64,000 nt of DNA from Cytobacillus citreus (GCF_018343665.1 NZ_JAGYPM010000007.1:1-64000), one strand, 5' to 3'. Numbered from the stretch's first letter, positions 41,314 to 50,057 are shown. Notes: generated by a model not told the origin, from the letters alone. Made by a program: numbers and translations.

Positions 41314-41826
41314 TCATGGAGTTTGAGGCATGAATAGGTAAAGTCCATAATCTTGCATCACGGAAGTGTGTCCCATTTGCCGCAACATGGTAGCTATATT
41401 GCCACGATGATAAGATCCATGAGTGACAACATGTAGCACCAATTCAGAAACAGAAGTTTCAAGTAACCCAGCATAGGGGTTATCAACCTCTATTACCTTT
41501 TCAATATCTTCTTGGCTGTTCAGAAGTTCTTTGTAACGTTCAGATAAGTCTAAAAAAATCTTTTTCATTTCTTCAATACTTTTTGTTTCTGCCTGTTCTC
41601 TTAATTGATCTTCATACACCATTGCTTCATTCATGCTTCTACCTGAAATAATGTCAAACCATGTGTAATCTGAGGCATAAATGTGAGACAACACCTTTGA
41701 TACCGAAGAAAAACCAGTTTGAATTTCCTTATGATAAATGTCTTGCGGAAGTTCTTTTAAACGATCAATTATAACTCCATTTGCCCATACGTGGTAGTCG
41801 TACATTTTTAATGCAGAATGCGTCAT
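41314..41826 (-). CDS. DinB family protein
   Basis: 170 aa, true DinB type (MTHSALKMYDYHVWANGVII). Histidines in KVLSHIYASDYTWFDI and LHVVTHGSYHRGNIATMLRQ form the metal site; the latter block is highly typical. ATG 41826 has GGAGG upstream, so the longer frame to 41850 is rejected. Fourth of five DinB-superfamily genes in the window and not a close copy of the others. Confidence 0.9.
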   Translation of the reverse strand: MTHSALKMYDYHVWANGVIIDRLKELPQDIYHKEIQTGFSSVSKVLSHIYASDYTWFDIISGRSMNEAMVYEDQLREQAETKSIEEMKKIFLDLSERYKELLNSQEDIEKVIEVDNPYAGLLETSVSELVLHVVTHGSYHRGNIATMLRQMGHTSVMQDYGLYLFMPQTP

Positions 41827-41954
41827 TCTAAATTTCCTCCTTTTTTCCACTATTGTTTCGTATTGATCAATTGATAACTAAATGATAAATAACTTACTTA
41901 TAAATTTTGTAAGGTAATTTTATATATTTATTCTGTTTTAATTATAAAAATCCT

Positions 41955-42095
41955 TCTATAACTTAACTGCCGTTTAGCTCAATAAGCCTTATTTCATTAA
42001 ATGGCCCGATTGCTAAATATTGAAACATGAAAAGTTGCAAAAATAATTCTTTAGGTATTGTGCTAAAGCCCCCGTTACTTTAAGTGTAATCCTTA
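41955..42095. repeat. Array site upstream of the DinB gene
   Basis: ATAACTTAACTGCC-GTTTAGCTCAATAAG; TTCATTAAATGGCCC-GATTGCTAAATA; TGTGCTAAAGCCCCC-GTTACTTTAAGTGT. The interval between the last two shares AAAAGTTGCAAAAATA with 13125 and 28391. Confidence 0.65.
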
Positions 42096-42127
42096 AAATT
42101 GGGTAGCCTTTATTTTTAAACCAGATT

Positions 42128-42757
42128 TACTGGCGACTTAAGATACTTGCTGCCCTGAAACAGATTCCAACCGAATCATTCCAAGGTATCGTTGAAATGG
42201 ACGAGACCTACTTTCTGTACTCGGAAAAGGGCAAGCGGAACATCACCGAACGCAAACCACGTAAACGAGGCGGAAAATCCAAATATCGTGGCATAAGCAA
42301 GGACCAAGTATGTGTCCTCGTTGCCCGTGACCGTCAGAAAATGACGTACTCTGGCGTTCTTGGGCGTGGTCGCATTCGGACAACGAAATTAGATGATGCG
42401 ATTGGCGGTCATCTATCGGATTCAAACGTGCTTTGCACGGATTCCTGGCGGGCATTCAGCTCCTATGCGAATGCAAAGGGCTTGGCTCATTACCGATTCA
42501 AGTCCGACGGAAAACAACGTGTCAAAGGCGTGTACCATATCCAAAACGTAAACAGCTATCACAGCCGCTTGAAGAAATGGATGGACCGCTTCAATGGTGT
42601 TGCAACCAAATATTTGCAACATTATTTCGCTTGGTTCCGTTATATAGACAACAGGAATATGAGAATACCTCATCGAATAAGAAAAATATGTTGGTCAAAT
42701 CGTGCCTGTTTACTGTCACCGACACGAACACAAAGCTTCGGCTTTCTGCTTATTCTT
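42128..42757 (+). pseudogene. IS1595-family transposase fragment
   Basis: Starts inside the gene (RLKILAALKQIPTESFQGIV) and runs through EMDETYFLYSEKGKR, CTDSWRAF and YHIQNVNSYHSRLKKWMDRF, the DDE-type core of ISXO2-like transposases. The N-terminal third is missing. Near 42650 the frame shifts, the true tail (NKKNMLVKSCLFTVTDTNTK) continuing in another frame. Its higher GC and plus orientation differ from the array. Not functional. Confidence 0.85.
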
Positions 42758-42772
42758 GTTAAGCTAACGGGC
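42748..42772. repeat. Array core in reverse orientation
   Basis: TTGTTAAGCTAAC-GGGCAGG: the core written in the opposite direction to most others, at the junction between the transposase remnant and the next plus-strand gene. Confidence 0.5.
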
Positions 42773-42876
42773 AGGTTTGGGATTAGCAGTCCATAAGAAA
42801 CAACCCAAGTTGAATTCTGCTAAAATGTAGTTAATGTATACTGTAGATATCCCTCATGAACAAAGGAGAACTAAAA

Positions 42877-43452
42877 ATGAGAAAACTCGTTCTATTTCTG
42901 CACGCATCGCTTGACGGTTTTGTAGAAGGGCCGAATGGTGAAATGGACATTGGCTGGGTTTCCTACGATGCTGATTTGGAGAAACACGCGAAAGAAATTC
43001 TGAGTAGTGCCGACACTGTCATTTGGGGACGTGGGACTTATCAGATGATGCACAGTTACTGGCCATCTGTGCCTTCGAACCCATCAGCTTCGCAGCATGA
43101 ACGGAATCATGCCGAGTGGATCGAAAAGACAGCCAAAATCGTTTTTTCCACGACGCTGGAGAAAGTCGAATGGAATAATTCCAGACTCGTGAAAGAAGAT
43201 GTCGAGGAAGAGATCAATAACCTCAAACAGCAGCCAGGCAAGGATATGGTCATCCTCGGCAGTCCTAGGTTCGCACACCAACTTATGCAGCTTGATTTAA
43301 TTGATGAGTATAAAATTACGGTTTCTCCCGTCCTGATCGGTAAGGGATTGCCGTTATTCCAAGGTCTCAAGGAGAAGATCAATCTTAAGCTAATCGAAAA
43401 CAAAACCTTTGATTCTGGAGCCATAGGTCTTGTTTACCAGACGGTAAAATGA
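42877..43452 (+). CDS. Dihydrofolate reductase-like (RibD C-terminal) protein
   Basis: 191 aa. N-terminal strand and helix (KLVLFLHASLDGFVEGPNGE), DIGWVSYD, the NADPH-site region TVIWGRGTYQMM, later MVILGSPRFAHQLMQLDLIDEY and VSPVLIGKGLPLFQGL; this is the YyaP/YwjB group of reductases with unknown substrate. ATG 42877 follows AAAGGAG; the frame from 42856 would include it. Plus strand and flanked by reversed cores, so this cassette may be inverted. Confidence 0.88.
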   Translation: MRKLVLFLHASLDGFVEGPNGEMDIGWVSYDADLEKHAKEILSSADTVIWGRGTYQMMHSYWPSVPSNPSASQHERNHAEWIEKTAKIVFSTTLEKVEWNNSRLVKEDVEEEINNLKQQPGKDMVILGSPRFAHQLMQLDLIDEYKITVSPVLIGKGLPLFQGLKEKINLKLIENKTFDSGAIGLVYQTVK

Positions 43453-43499
43453 CCTTGTCACTTAAGGTGATTACGCTAACGGGAGACGATAGCTCAATT

Positions 43500-43523
43500 A
43501 ACCGCCTTTTCACAAAGGCGGTT
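43500..43523. terminator. Terminator, perfect 10-bp stem
   Basis: AACCGCCTTT-TCAC-AAAGGCGGTT followed by TTCTT. It ends the reductase gene; ACGCTAACGGGAG just before is another reversed core-like word. Confidence 0.8.
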
Positions 43524-43552
43524 TTCTTATGGTCACAAATCAACATTAGAAT

Positions 43553-43882
43553 TTAACATAGCCAATACTTAAAAAAAATTATTGAATCATGATTTTCATT
43601 AGGTGGCAATAACACACTATTTGATGTAAATGCCCAGTCCTTAATAAAAGGTAATTCAATCCATTCACCGTCACGATATTCTTCAATTGTATAAGGACTC
43701 CCATAAGAGATAGTTGAAGACCCTTTGTTATAAATGTTTAATGTAATATTTTCATTGGATTCGTACTGAACACTAATCTCCATACTTACATCATTATCGG
43801 AAAAAATATTAGACAAGTTTTTTTGATTTGAACAACCAACAATAAACAGTGATATTACAATTAAATATAAGTATGTCCGCAC
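43553..43882 (-). CDS. Lipoprotein with Ig-like domain, possibly truncated
   Basis: 109 aa. Lipobox in VISLFIVGC, then a domain with SMEISVQYESNENITLNIYN, YTIEEYRDGEWIELPFIKDW and LLPPNENHDSI, the pattern of small Bacillus Ig-like lipoproteins. Those usually run 30-40 residues longer, so the odd end FFKYWLC suggests the 3' part was lost. Array direction; a core lies upstream. Confidence 0.65.
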   Translation of the reverse strand: MRTYLYLIVISLFIVGCSNQKNLSNIFSDNDVSMEISVQYESNENITLNIYNKGSSTISYGSPYTIEEYRDGEWIELPFIKDWAFTSNSVLLPPNENHDSIIFFKYWLC

Positions 43883-43899
43883 TAAAACCCCACCTTTTA

Positions 43900-44000
43900 C
43901 TTTAACAGCCCAGCACGATAGTTAAATAACTTCAACAAAAATAGCGACAACCCTTCTTAGATTATCGCCCCTGTTACTTTAAGTACATTCCTTTACAATT
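43900..44000. repeat. Array site
   Basis: TTTAACAGCCCAGCAC-GATAGTTAAATAAC, hairpin-like ATAGCGACAACCC...TTATCGCCCC, TGTTACTTTAAGTAC with TTTACAATTTC. Confidence 0.55.
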
Positions 44001-44049
44001 TCTTGTTTTCTGTTTATGAAGTGCCATATAATATGAAACATATGATCAT

Positions 44050-44850
44050 TTATATAATTGATTGAATAAAAGAAACAAGTAGTCCATTAAACTCCTCAGA
44101 GTTATCATAGTTTGCGTTATGAGAGGCACTTGAAATAATTTTCAATGGATACCCCGTCTTTTCAGCCCAGCTATTACAGTATTTTTTAACATAACCTGTA
44201 TTGTCATATTCTCCATAAGTAATCAAAACTGGACAATTAAATTGAACTTCATCATCTATCTTCAAAAATTCACCATAAACTGCACTAGCCGCCTTCAACA
44301 TGTCTTTTTTACCCAAACTAACTAATGATTTGTACATACTTGTCCTTGCTTCATCAGTTACTGTAATAGCTTTTGCACCTGCTTTACAGTAATAACTAAA
44401 TGGGTACAGTCTGGCAATTGTAGAATAATGTTTTATCCAAAACAGTTCTGATTTTTTATAATAACTTTTACCATAAGGTGTTGTGCCTATTCCTATAAAC
44501 CCTATTACCTTGTCCCCATATTCATGAATAAAGGACTGAGCAATATAACCTCCTGCTGACTGCCCCACTAAAACTATTCTTTCTATATTCTCCTGTTCGA
44601 GTATAGTTAACATCTCTTCATTTACATTTGCGAAAGAGAAATCTTCATACGGTCTTGATTTTCCATGCAAAGGAAAATCCCAAGTTATCAACTTATATTC
44701 AGCAGATAGATGTTCAACTTGTTTATCGAAAAGGGTGTGGTCTGCTGTTAATCCATGACAAAAAACAATAGCAAACCCTTGTGGGGGAACTATTTCATTC
44801 GTCCAGTAATAGATCGTTCCTTTTGATGAATGTATCTTTCTCTCAATCAT
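44050..44850 (-). CDS. Alpha/beta hydrolase
   Basis: 266 aa. The fold is clear from FAIVFCHGLTADHTLFDKQV, nucleophile elbow LVGQSAGGYIAQ (Ser near 96), acid in VLITYGEYDNTGY and His in ISSASHNANYDN. Members include esterases, lyases and lactonases; nothing shows the substrate. ATG 44850 has GGGAGGG 6 nt upstream; TTG 44856 is less likely. Longer than most genes of the array but in array direction with a core upstream near 44950. Confidence 0.88.
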   Translation of the reverse strand: MIERKIHSSKGTIYYWTNEIVPPQGFAIVFCHGLTADHTLFDKQVEHLSAEYKLITWDFPLHGKSRPYEDFSFANVNEEMLTILEQENIERIVLVGQSAGGYIAQSFIHEYGDKVIGFIGIGTTPYGKSYYKKSELFWIKHYSTIARLYPFSYYCKAGAKAITVTDEARTSMYKSLVSLGKKDMLKAASAVYGEFLKIDDEVQFNCPVLITYGEYDNTGYVKKYCNSWAEKTGYPLKIISSASHNANYDNSEEFNGLLVSFIQSII

Positions 44851-44949
44851 TTGCAACCCTCCCTATAATATATTTTATATTTTCTAATGGATTTCTTATT
44901 TTAAATCAATAATATGTCAGTATCTTGTAACCACTGCTACTTATAGTGA

Positions 44950-44974
44950 AGAACATCTAACCTTCTGCGTTAGT
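44950..44974. repeat. Array core, type A
   Basis: CATCTAACCTTCTGC-GTTAGTTCAAC. Confidence 0.55.
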
Positions 44975-45112
44975 TCAACATTGAAAGTGTTTCTACTTCA
45001 TAATTTAAATCGTATTACGTAACAAAATCCACTTTACCATTTGTTAAAATAATAAAACTTTTCACTGATATAAAACGTAATGAATGTGTAAATATATTTT
45101 GGAGTTGATAAT

Positions 45113-45187
45113 ATGGATTCAATGTGGATTTCACTTCTGGCAATGGTTATAGTTGTTTATGTTCTCTTTTTTAGGAAAAAGAAATAA
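45113..45187 (+). CDS. Very small membrane peptide (24 aa)
   Basis: MDSMWISLLAMVIVVYVLFF then RKKK-stop: one membrane helix and a basic end. GGAG lies 8 nt before the ATG. Plus strand, opposite to its neighbours. The make-up is typical of real small membrane proteins but could also be the start of a lost gene. Confidence 0.45.
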   Translation: MDSMWISLLAMVIVVYVLFFRKKK

Positions 45188-45282
45188 CTGGTTCAATATT
45201 CTTCATCATGCTTATTTTACTTTCCTTCCTTTGTGTCGCTTTTTGATTCTACTTCGACATAAAAGGAAAGTTTTTTCTTATT

Positions 45283-45356
45283 CAACTACCCTGCTTCTTT
45301 ACTTCAATAAGCAAAAGAGCAATCCCTTTTTATTCAAGGATTGCACCCGTTAGCTG
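45283..45356. repeat. Array site, paired A cores with hairpin
   Basis: TTCAACTACCCTGCTTC-TTTACTTCAATAAG, AGCAATCCC...AAGGATTGC hairpin, GCACCC-GTTAGCTGAAGAAG. Same hairpin as at 13985-14020. Confidence 0.7.
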
Positions 45357-45436
45357 AAGAAGGAATTTTTATCTTTTATTTTTAATCCTTTTTTTGATTT
45401 ATTAGTTACAGAAACTGTATCCTTTTTACCCGAAAA

Positions 45437-45991
45437 CTAATTGCCGTTCAGTTGGATGCCGCACCAGCCGTTTACATCGCATTGGCCATATTCATTATCA
45501 CCCACAGCAACCACCGTGCCGTCCAATTTAAGACCGATGGTATGCCAGTCCCCCGCAGCAACTGCCACAATATCATGCCAGCCGCTTACATTGCATTCAC
45601 CTTCATTATTTCGGCCCACAGCAATCACCGAACCATCCGATTTAAGCCCAATAGTACGACGCCAACTCGCCGCAACCGCTACAATATCGCGCCAGTCGTT
45701 TACATCGCATTGGTTATGCTTATTCCAACCCACAGCCGCCACAGTACCGTCAGATTTAAGACCGATAGTATGAGCATTACCCGTGTTCGTCGCCATATGA
45801 ACATTCCCCGCCGCAACCGCCACAATATCGCGCCAGCCGCTTACATCACATTGGCCATATTTATTATCACCCACAGCCGTCACCGTTCCGTCAGATTTAA
45901 GACCAACGGTATGACGACGACCCGCAGCTATGGTATCTTTAGGCCACCGTTTCACCTTTAACGACGCTTCTTTCGGTGAAATGTAATCCAT
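45437..45991 (-). CDS. RCC1-repeat (beta-propeller) protein
   Basis: 184 aa made of four or more units of about 38 residues, each with HTxGLKSDGTVxAVG, then CDVxGWRDIVAVAAG. These are RCC1-type blades; a full propeller needs seven, so this is partial or works as an oligomer. The repeats also show at DNA level. GGAGG lies 6 nt before the ATG. No signal peptide. Such proteins are common in Bacillus accessory regions, role unknown. Open frames on the opposite strand are shadows of the repeats. Confidence 0.85.
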   Translation of the reverse strand: MDYISPKEASLKVKRWPKDTIAAGRRHTVGLKSDGTVTAVGDNKYGQCDVSGWRDIVAVAAGNVHMATNTGNAHTIGLKSDGTVAAVGWNKHNQCDVNDWRDIVAVAASWRRTIGLKSDGSVIAVGRNNEGECNVSGWHDIVAVAAGDWHTIGLKLDGTVVAVGDNEYGQCDVNGWCGIQLNGN

Positions 45992-46042
45992 CTTTTACCT
46001 CCATAAAAACAAGACCTATTTTATTATTGTATCACTTTTGCT

Positions 46043-46120
46043 TGTTATACTAACCTGCCTATTTACTTCAATAAGAAAGAGCTATTCTCCTTCTGGAAAA
46101 ATAGCACCCCGTTAGTCAAA
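46043..46120. repeat. Array site, paired A cores with hairpin
   Basis: TATACTAACCTGCCT-ATTTACTTCAATAAG, hairpin GAGCTATTCTCC/GAAAAATAGC, GCACCCC-GTTAGTC. Confidence 0.65.
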
Positions 46121-46129
46121 ATTTTAAGA

Positions 46130-46651
46130 TTAGTTTCCATCAATTGGAATGGTTGTTTCTGCACCACTTTGAACAATTACCACACTCTTCAAGTCTCTTG
46201 AAACTTCTTTATAAACCTCAATAACAAATGTTCTTGGTGTTGCATCAGAATTACAAGTACCATCTGGTTGCGATAAAGGCACTGTGATAGCTTTGTCGTC
46301 TAAGTTTAGTTCAATATTTTTAATCTTATAGGGGCAACTTCCAGACTCCTGAACTTCAATGAAAATAACATCCTTCTCGTCAAAGTCTACATTTGGTGTC
46401 TTATTTTCAAATCCATATATGTTCCATGTTTCTTCAAATTCAGATTGATTAACGACTTTTTTTACTAAATACTGAAAAGAAGGTTTTGTGTCCCTTTTAA
46501 ACGCCACCTCATCAAAATCCATAGGCAAAGATTTTTCACTTGCTATCAAACCGAAGTTAATTTGATTATCTTCTGCGTTGTTACTGCAACCGATTACGAA
46601 TAATAGTGACAAAAATACCGCAAGAGCAAGAAATGGTTTAATAAACGGCAT
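46130..46651 (-). CDS. Lipoprotein of unknown function
   Basis: 173 aa from ATG 46651 (GGAGGG 7 nt upstream; the frame to 46708 includes it). Lipobox in LSLLFVIGC. The mature part has VVNQSEFEETWNIYGFENK, DVIFIEVQESGSCPYKIKNI and PRTFVIEVYK, with a conserved-looking SGSCPY and CNSD pair that may form a disulfide. Resembles small exported PrcB-like/protease-complex domains in pattern but I am not certain. Cassette gene. Confidence 0.7.
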   Translation of the reverse strand: MPFIKPFLALAVFLSLLFVIGCSNNAEDNQINFGLIASEKSLPMDFDEVAFKRDTKPSFQYLVKKVVNQSEFEETWNIYGFENKTPNVDFDEKDVIFIEVQESGSCPYKIKNIELNLDDKAITVPLSQPDGTCNSDATPRTFVIEVYKEVSRDLKSVVIVQSGAETTIPIDGN

Positions 46652-46696
46652 CTTATCCCTCCTTCGTTCCATTATTTTACCATGACCTCCATATCC

Positions 46697-46785
46697 CTTG
46701 TTAAACAAACCTGCCTTTAGTAAAAAAACGACTACCCTTATTGAACAATCGCCCCCGTTACTTTAAGTGAATTACTTCACAATAT
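46697..46785. repeat. Array site
   Basis: TTAAACAAACCTGCC-TTTAGTAAAAAAAC; TTGAACAATCGCCCCC-GTTACTTTAAGTG with TTCACAATA. Confidence 0.6.
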
Positions 46786-46830
46786 ATAGCATAAAGGACC
46801 CTAGATGGAAAAGGGTCCTTAAAAATTCTT

Positions 46831-48297
46831 TTAACTTTTTCTGACTATTAATTTTTGTTGCTCAATGGAAAATATACAATCTGCGACGCTCTCATTAAAC
46901 ATATGGTCATGTGATACAAGAATTATTGTACCTTCGTATGCCTTAATAAATCTCTCCAATGCTTCAATACAAAAAACATCCAAAAAGTTTGTGGGTTCAT
47001 CCAAAATGAGAATATTGTATTTTCCTAAGAAAAGCTGACACAGTACTAGACGAATAGCCTCTCCGCCGCTTAAACTACGGACATTCTTTTTTAAATCATT
47101 TCCTGTAATGCTCATGGAGTGCAGAACCGAACGGATTTTTCTATCATCGTAATCACATCTATCTTTCATAAAGTCCAGTACCGTTTCATCTTTTGTAAAC
47201 ATATAATCCATTTGTTCATAAACGCCAATGACAGCTTTTGGAGAAATAGTGATTCCTTTACCCCTTTGTAAGATATGGCGAAGCAAAGTTGTTTTTCCTG
47301 AACCGTTCTTTCCAATAATTGCGATTGTCTTACCCAATGGAAACTGGAAGCTCGCTTCTTCGAGAAGTACCTTATTCCCACATTTTATTGTTAAACGATC
47401 CGCCATAATTGGAAATTTATTGTGTAATTGAAGAGCATTTGAATGGTGAAAACGAATGATTTGCTCCTCTTTTGGGGCTTCCACCGATTCAAGTTGCTCC
47501 ACTCTCTGCTCTATCGCTTTTGCAGCTCGTTGTACTGCCTTTTGACTTGCATCCTTAGATTTCGTCATAAACATTTTATTCGCCTTTGCTTTAGTTTCCT
47601 TTTTAGAAATACGTCCATTCGCCTGTGTAATTTTTTCTGCCTTCTTCATTTTTTCCTCTGCAGCATTAATAAGACGTGATTTTTCTTTCAAGTATCTGTC
47701 ATGTTGTTCCTGTTGCTGTCTTTTCTGAAGCTCCTTTTGTCCAATGTATTCCGAATAATTCCCTGTATATTCAGTTACAATTCCATCTTCCACTTCCCAA
47801 ATTTTCGTCACAAGTTTATCCAATACGTACCGGTCGTGACTCACAAGCACAAGAGCACCATAATAGTACGTCAATTCCTCAATAAAAAATTGAATACCTT
47901 CTTGATCTAGGTGAGTAGTCGGCTCATCAATCAATAGACCTTCACGATAGTTTGAAAAAATTTGAGCGAGCTTCAATCTAGTCCGTTCACCACCGCTAAA
48001 GTTTTCTATTTCCGTTTCTGGAATGGACAGTTTTCCTTTTAGCTCGTAATCTACCTCGGTTTTCTTAGGTGTTGTGATTTGATCAAAATAGGCAAAATCT
48101 TTGAACCGTCTCACATGACCTTCATCTGGCTGAATTTGACCACCCATAAGTTTCAACAGGGTACTCTTACCAGCACCATTTTTTCCTACAATACCAATCC
48201 GGTCAAACTGATGCACGGCGAGTCGGGGGATGTTTAATACCACTCTATCTAAAAACGAAAGTTCAATATTTTCCATTTCAACACATACATTTTCCAT
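46831..48297 (-). CDS. ABC-F ATPase, probable ribosome-protection protein
   Basis: 488 aa, two ABC domains and no membrane part. Domain 1 has GIVGKNGAGKSTLLKLM, FSGGERTRLKLAQ, LLIDEPTTHLD; domain 2 has AIIGKNGSGKTTLLRHI, LSGGEAIRLVLCQ, LILDEPTNFLD. A long charged linker joins them. This length and linker match the Vga/Lsa/Msr/VmlR class that frees ribosomes from macrolides, lincosamides or pleuromutilins. It overlaps the stop of the methyltransferase gene by one base (TAATG), so the two are coupled. The drug cannot be told from sequence. Confidence 0.9.
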   Translation of the reverse strand: MENVCVEMENIELSFLDRVVLNIPRLAVHQFDRIGIVGKNGAGKSTLLKLMGGQIQPDEGHVRRFKDFAYFDQITTPKKTEVDYELKGKLSIPETEIENFSGGERTRLKLAQIFSNYREGLLIDEPTTHLDQEGIQFFIEELTYYYGALVLVSHDRYVLDKLVTKIWEVEDGIVTEYTGNYSEYIGQKELQKRQQQEQHDRYLKEKSRLINAAEEKMKKAEKITQANGRISKKETKAKANKMFMTKSKDASQKAVQRAAKAIEQRVEQLESVEAPKEEQIIRFHHSNALQLHNKFPIMADRLTIKCGNKVLLEEASFQFPLGKTIAIIGKNGSGKTTLLRHILQRGKGITISPKAVIGVYEQMDYMFTKDETVLDFMKDRCDYDDRKIRSVLHSMSITGNDLKKNVRSLSGGEAIRLVLCQLFLGKYNILILDEPTNFLDVFCIEALERFIKAYEGTIILVSHDHMFNESVADCIFSIEQQKLIVRKS

Positions 48298-49184
48298 TAC
48301 TCTACGTCCCCTTTCACATTTATTCCGACTAAAATATCTAAATCAACTGTAATCTCAGATAGACCTTGATTTGTAAATTGATCAATATGCTCCTTTTTCG
48401 AGTTCCAAACAAGTGGAGACATTTGAGCTAATTTCGTTAACTCTGTTTGGGTTAATTCCTTGGTATAGCTGAGGTTAAAAATTTCTACCAGATGGAAATG
48501 CCGTTTAAAAAGCGACACTGTTTCATCGTTTTTATAAGACCTTTTATCTGTATCATCGAATAGTGCTTCTCGTAATTCTTTTAGATAATTAGAACGTGGA
48601 ACAACCTTAACAATGAGACCTTCTGGAACTAAGACTCTTTTGAATTCCATATAATTGGCAGGAGAAAGGATATTTAAAATAACATGACACGATTGTTCCA
48701 CTAATGGTAAGTTTGCTAAATCTCCGACAAGCCAGATGGTTTTTTTGTAATTGCTCGCTGCCATTCTTATGCCTTCCCTTGAAATATCTATACCAACTCC
48801 TGTCACCATTTCATTCTTATATTCATCTAAAATCCTTTGTAAATGTGAACCTTCTCCACAACCGGCATCAAGAATCATGACTTCACCATTAGAAGCATTT
48901 ATCTTTTCATTAATAACTTCTGAAATCTTCTCATGCGGCAAAGCATATAAGTCACCTTCTATAATGATTTTTTGTCTTGCTTTGAATAATTCTTTGTCGT
49001 AATGGCTATTTGTAGAACGAGTCATCATGTTTATATACCCTTGCTTTGCAAAATCAAATGTATGATTATTTATGCAGACAAGGCTTTTTAAATTAGCAAC
49101 CTTCATTTGGCTATTACAAAGCGGACAACTAAATACATGAACATATTTGCTTACTAATTCAGCACTTTCTTCTTTATTTGTCAC
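48297..49184 (-). CDS. RlmA-type 23S rRNA (guanine-N1) methyltransferase
   Basis: 295 aa. An N-terminal zinc site (FSCPLCNSQMKV, LVCINNHTFDF: CxxC...CxxxH) and FAKQGYINMM are diagnostic of RlmA/TlrB. SAM motif MILDAGCGEGSHLQ, later NILSPANYMEFKRVL. RlmA enzymes methylate G745 or G748 in helix 35; the Gram-positive TlrB/RlmA(II) type helps resist tylosin. GTG start after GGAAGAGG. It is first in an operon with the ABC-F gene, preceded by a leader peptide and terminator. Both gene products act at the 50S tunnel, giving a two-layer ribosomal defence. Confidence 0.92.
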   Translation of the reverse strand: MTNKEESAELVSKYVHVFSCPLCNSQMKVANLKSLVCINNHTFDFAKQGYINMMTRSTNSHYDKELFKARQKIIIEGDLYALPHEKISEVINEKINASNGEVMILDAGCGEGSHLQRILDEYKNEMVTGVGIDISREGIRMAASNYKKTIWLVGDLANLPLVEQSCHVILNILSPANYMEFKRVLVPEGLIVKVVPRSNYLKELREALFDDTDKRSYKNDETVSLFKRHFHLVEIFNLSYTKELTQTELTKLAQMSPLVWNSKKEHIDQFTNQGLSEITVDLDILVGINVKGDVE

Positions 49185-49199
49185 GATTTCCTCTTCCTT

Positions 49200-49259
49200 T
49201 CAAATAAAAAAATCACAAGCATCTGCCTGTGACCTTAGAGTAAAGGGAAAGAGACCCAT
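49200..49259 (-). promoter_or_regulatory. Leader ORF overlapping a terminator (attenuator)
   Basis: ATG 49259 opens a 19-codon frame (MGLFPFTLRSQADACDFFI) whose last third lies inside a hairpin TCACAGGCA-GA-TGCTTGTGA followed by seven T (49206-49232). The main gene starts 16 nt later. A ribosome stalled early in the leader would prevent the terminator, the known logic of ABC-F gene induction by antibiotics. GGAATAAGG lies just before the leader ATG. Confidence 0.6.
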
Positions 49260-49689
49260 CCTTATTCCATTAGTGGCTATTAAAAGCTTTCAGCAAATAA
49301 ACCTGCCTTTGGAGTAAACAACGAAAGGTTTAATTAGACAAAAATAAAGAAAGGCAGAACAAGCCGCCTTTCTTTACATTACATATTTTCCACACATAAA
49401 CAGGCAATAAGGACCCAGTTAAAAAGTTGGTTTAATGGGGAACCTAATTGCTGGCATATGGTGGAAGATTATTTCACAAATATGAATGTAGAAGATTATT
49501 AAAAAAGGACAGACTAATCCCGTTTACTCTGCATACACAAACAGAGCCTTTGAACGTATTAAATTACTGGTTCAAAGTTGGGAATCGAAGTCTCATAAAA
49601 TGTGTCATTTTTTAATAATCCTCCTTAAAGTATAAATTACAATTTATTATAAATTCTCTGTTAATAAAAGTCAAAGGAAAATTACGCTT

Positions 49690-49948
49690 AGATTTCTTGA
49701 ACTATCCTGCTTCTTTACTTGAAAAAGAAAAGATCATTACCGTTGTTCGAGTAATGCCCCCTTTACTTTAAGTACAGGACTTCACAATCTTTTTTTACAC
49801 CTCATTAAACTCAATCCCTAAATGTGTTGTACATGCAAAAAGACGCCTTCTTATTTTAGAAAAGCGCCCGACTGTTGAACAATGAAATATGCGAAAGATC
49901 GCTCTGCTAATACGTTCTAATTTATTTGACTAACACACCCGTTTAGCC
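49690..49948. repeat. Compound array site
   Basis: CTTGAACTATCCTGCTTC-TTTACTTGAAAAAG, hairpin ATCATTACC...AGTAATGCCCCC, TTTACTTTAAGTAC with TTCACAATC; then GACGCC...AAAGCGCCC-GACTGTTGAACAA; then TTGACTAACACACCC-GTTTAG. Confidence 0.6.
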
Positions 49949-50010
49949 ATCCATAAAGCAGGAACATCACCCGCTTCACCATAGAGAATGAAAAGGGCTT
50001 CACACCGTCA
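49947..50010. mobile_element. MITE-like element, diverged partial copy
   Basis: CCATCCATAAAGCAGGAACA and further CACC.ATAGAGAATGAAAA match the first 50 bp of the 14553 and 51343 elements; also located right after a core GTTTAG. The rest is replaced. Confidence 0.5.
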
Positions 50011-50057
50011 ATACTGCTTCTACGGCTGGGCGAGGAAGGTCGCTGAATTATGGTGCT

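Larger units (their letters stand above)
49260..50057. other. Gene-free stretch with array sites and debris
   Basis: Holds a decayed core at 49305 (AATAAACCTGCCTTTGGAG), a hairpin AAGAAAGGC/GCCTTTCTT at 49347-49375, scraps of open frame on the plus strand at 49420-49600 that I cannot assign, array sites at 49690-49780 and 49845-49948, and a diverged piece of the MITE-like element from 49947. Confidence 0.45.

Noticed and set aside
45441-45961. Long open frames on the plus strand opposite the RCC1-repeat gene
   Set aside because: They mirror the DNA-level repeats of the minus-strand gene, lack ribosome binding sites and give low-complexity Thr/Ser/His-rich proteins.
49420-49620. Possible plus-strand coding scraps (KSWFNGEPNCWHMVEDYF)
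   Set aside because: Short, interrupted by stops and without any family I recognise; only mentioned as debris.
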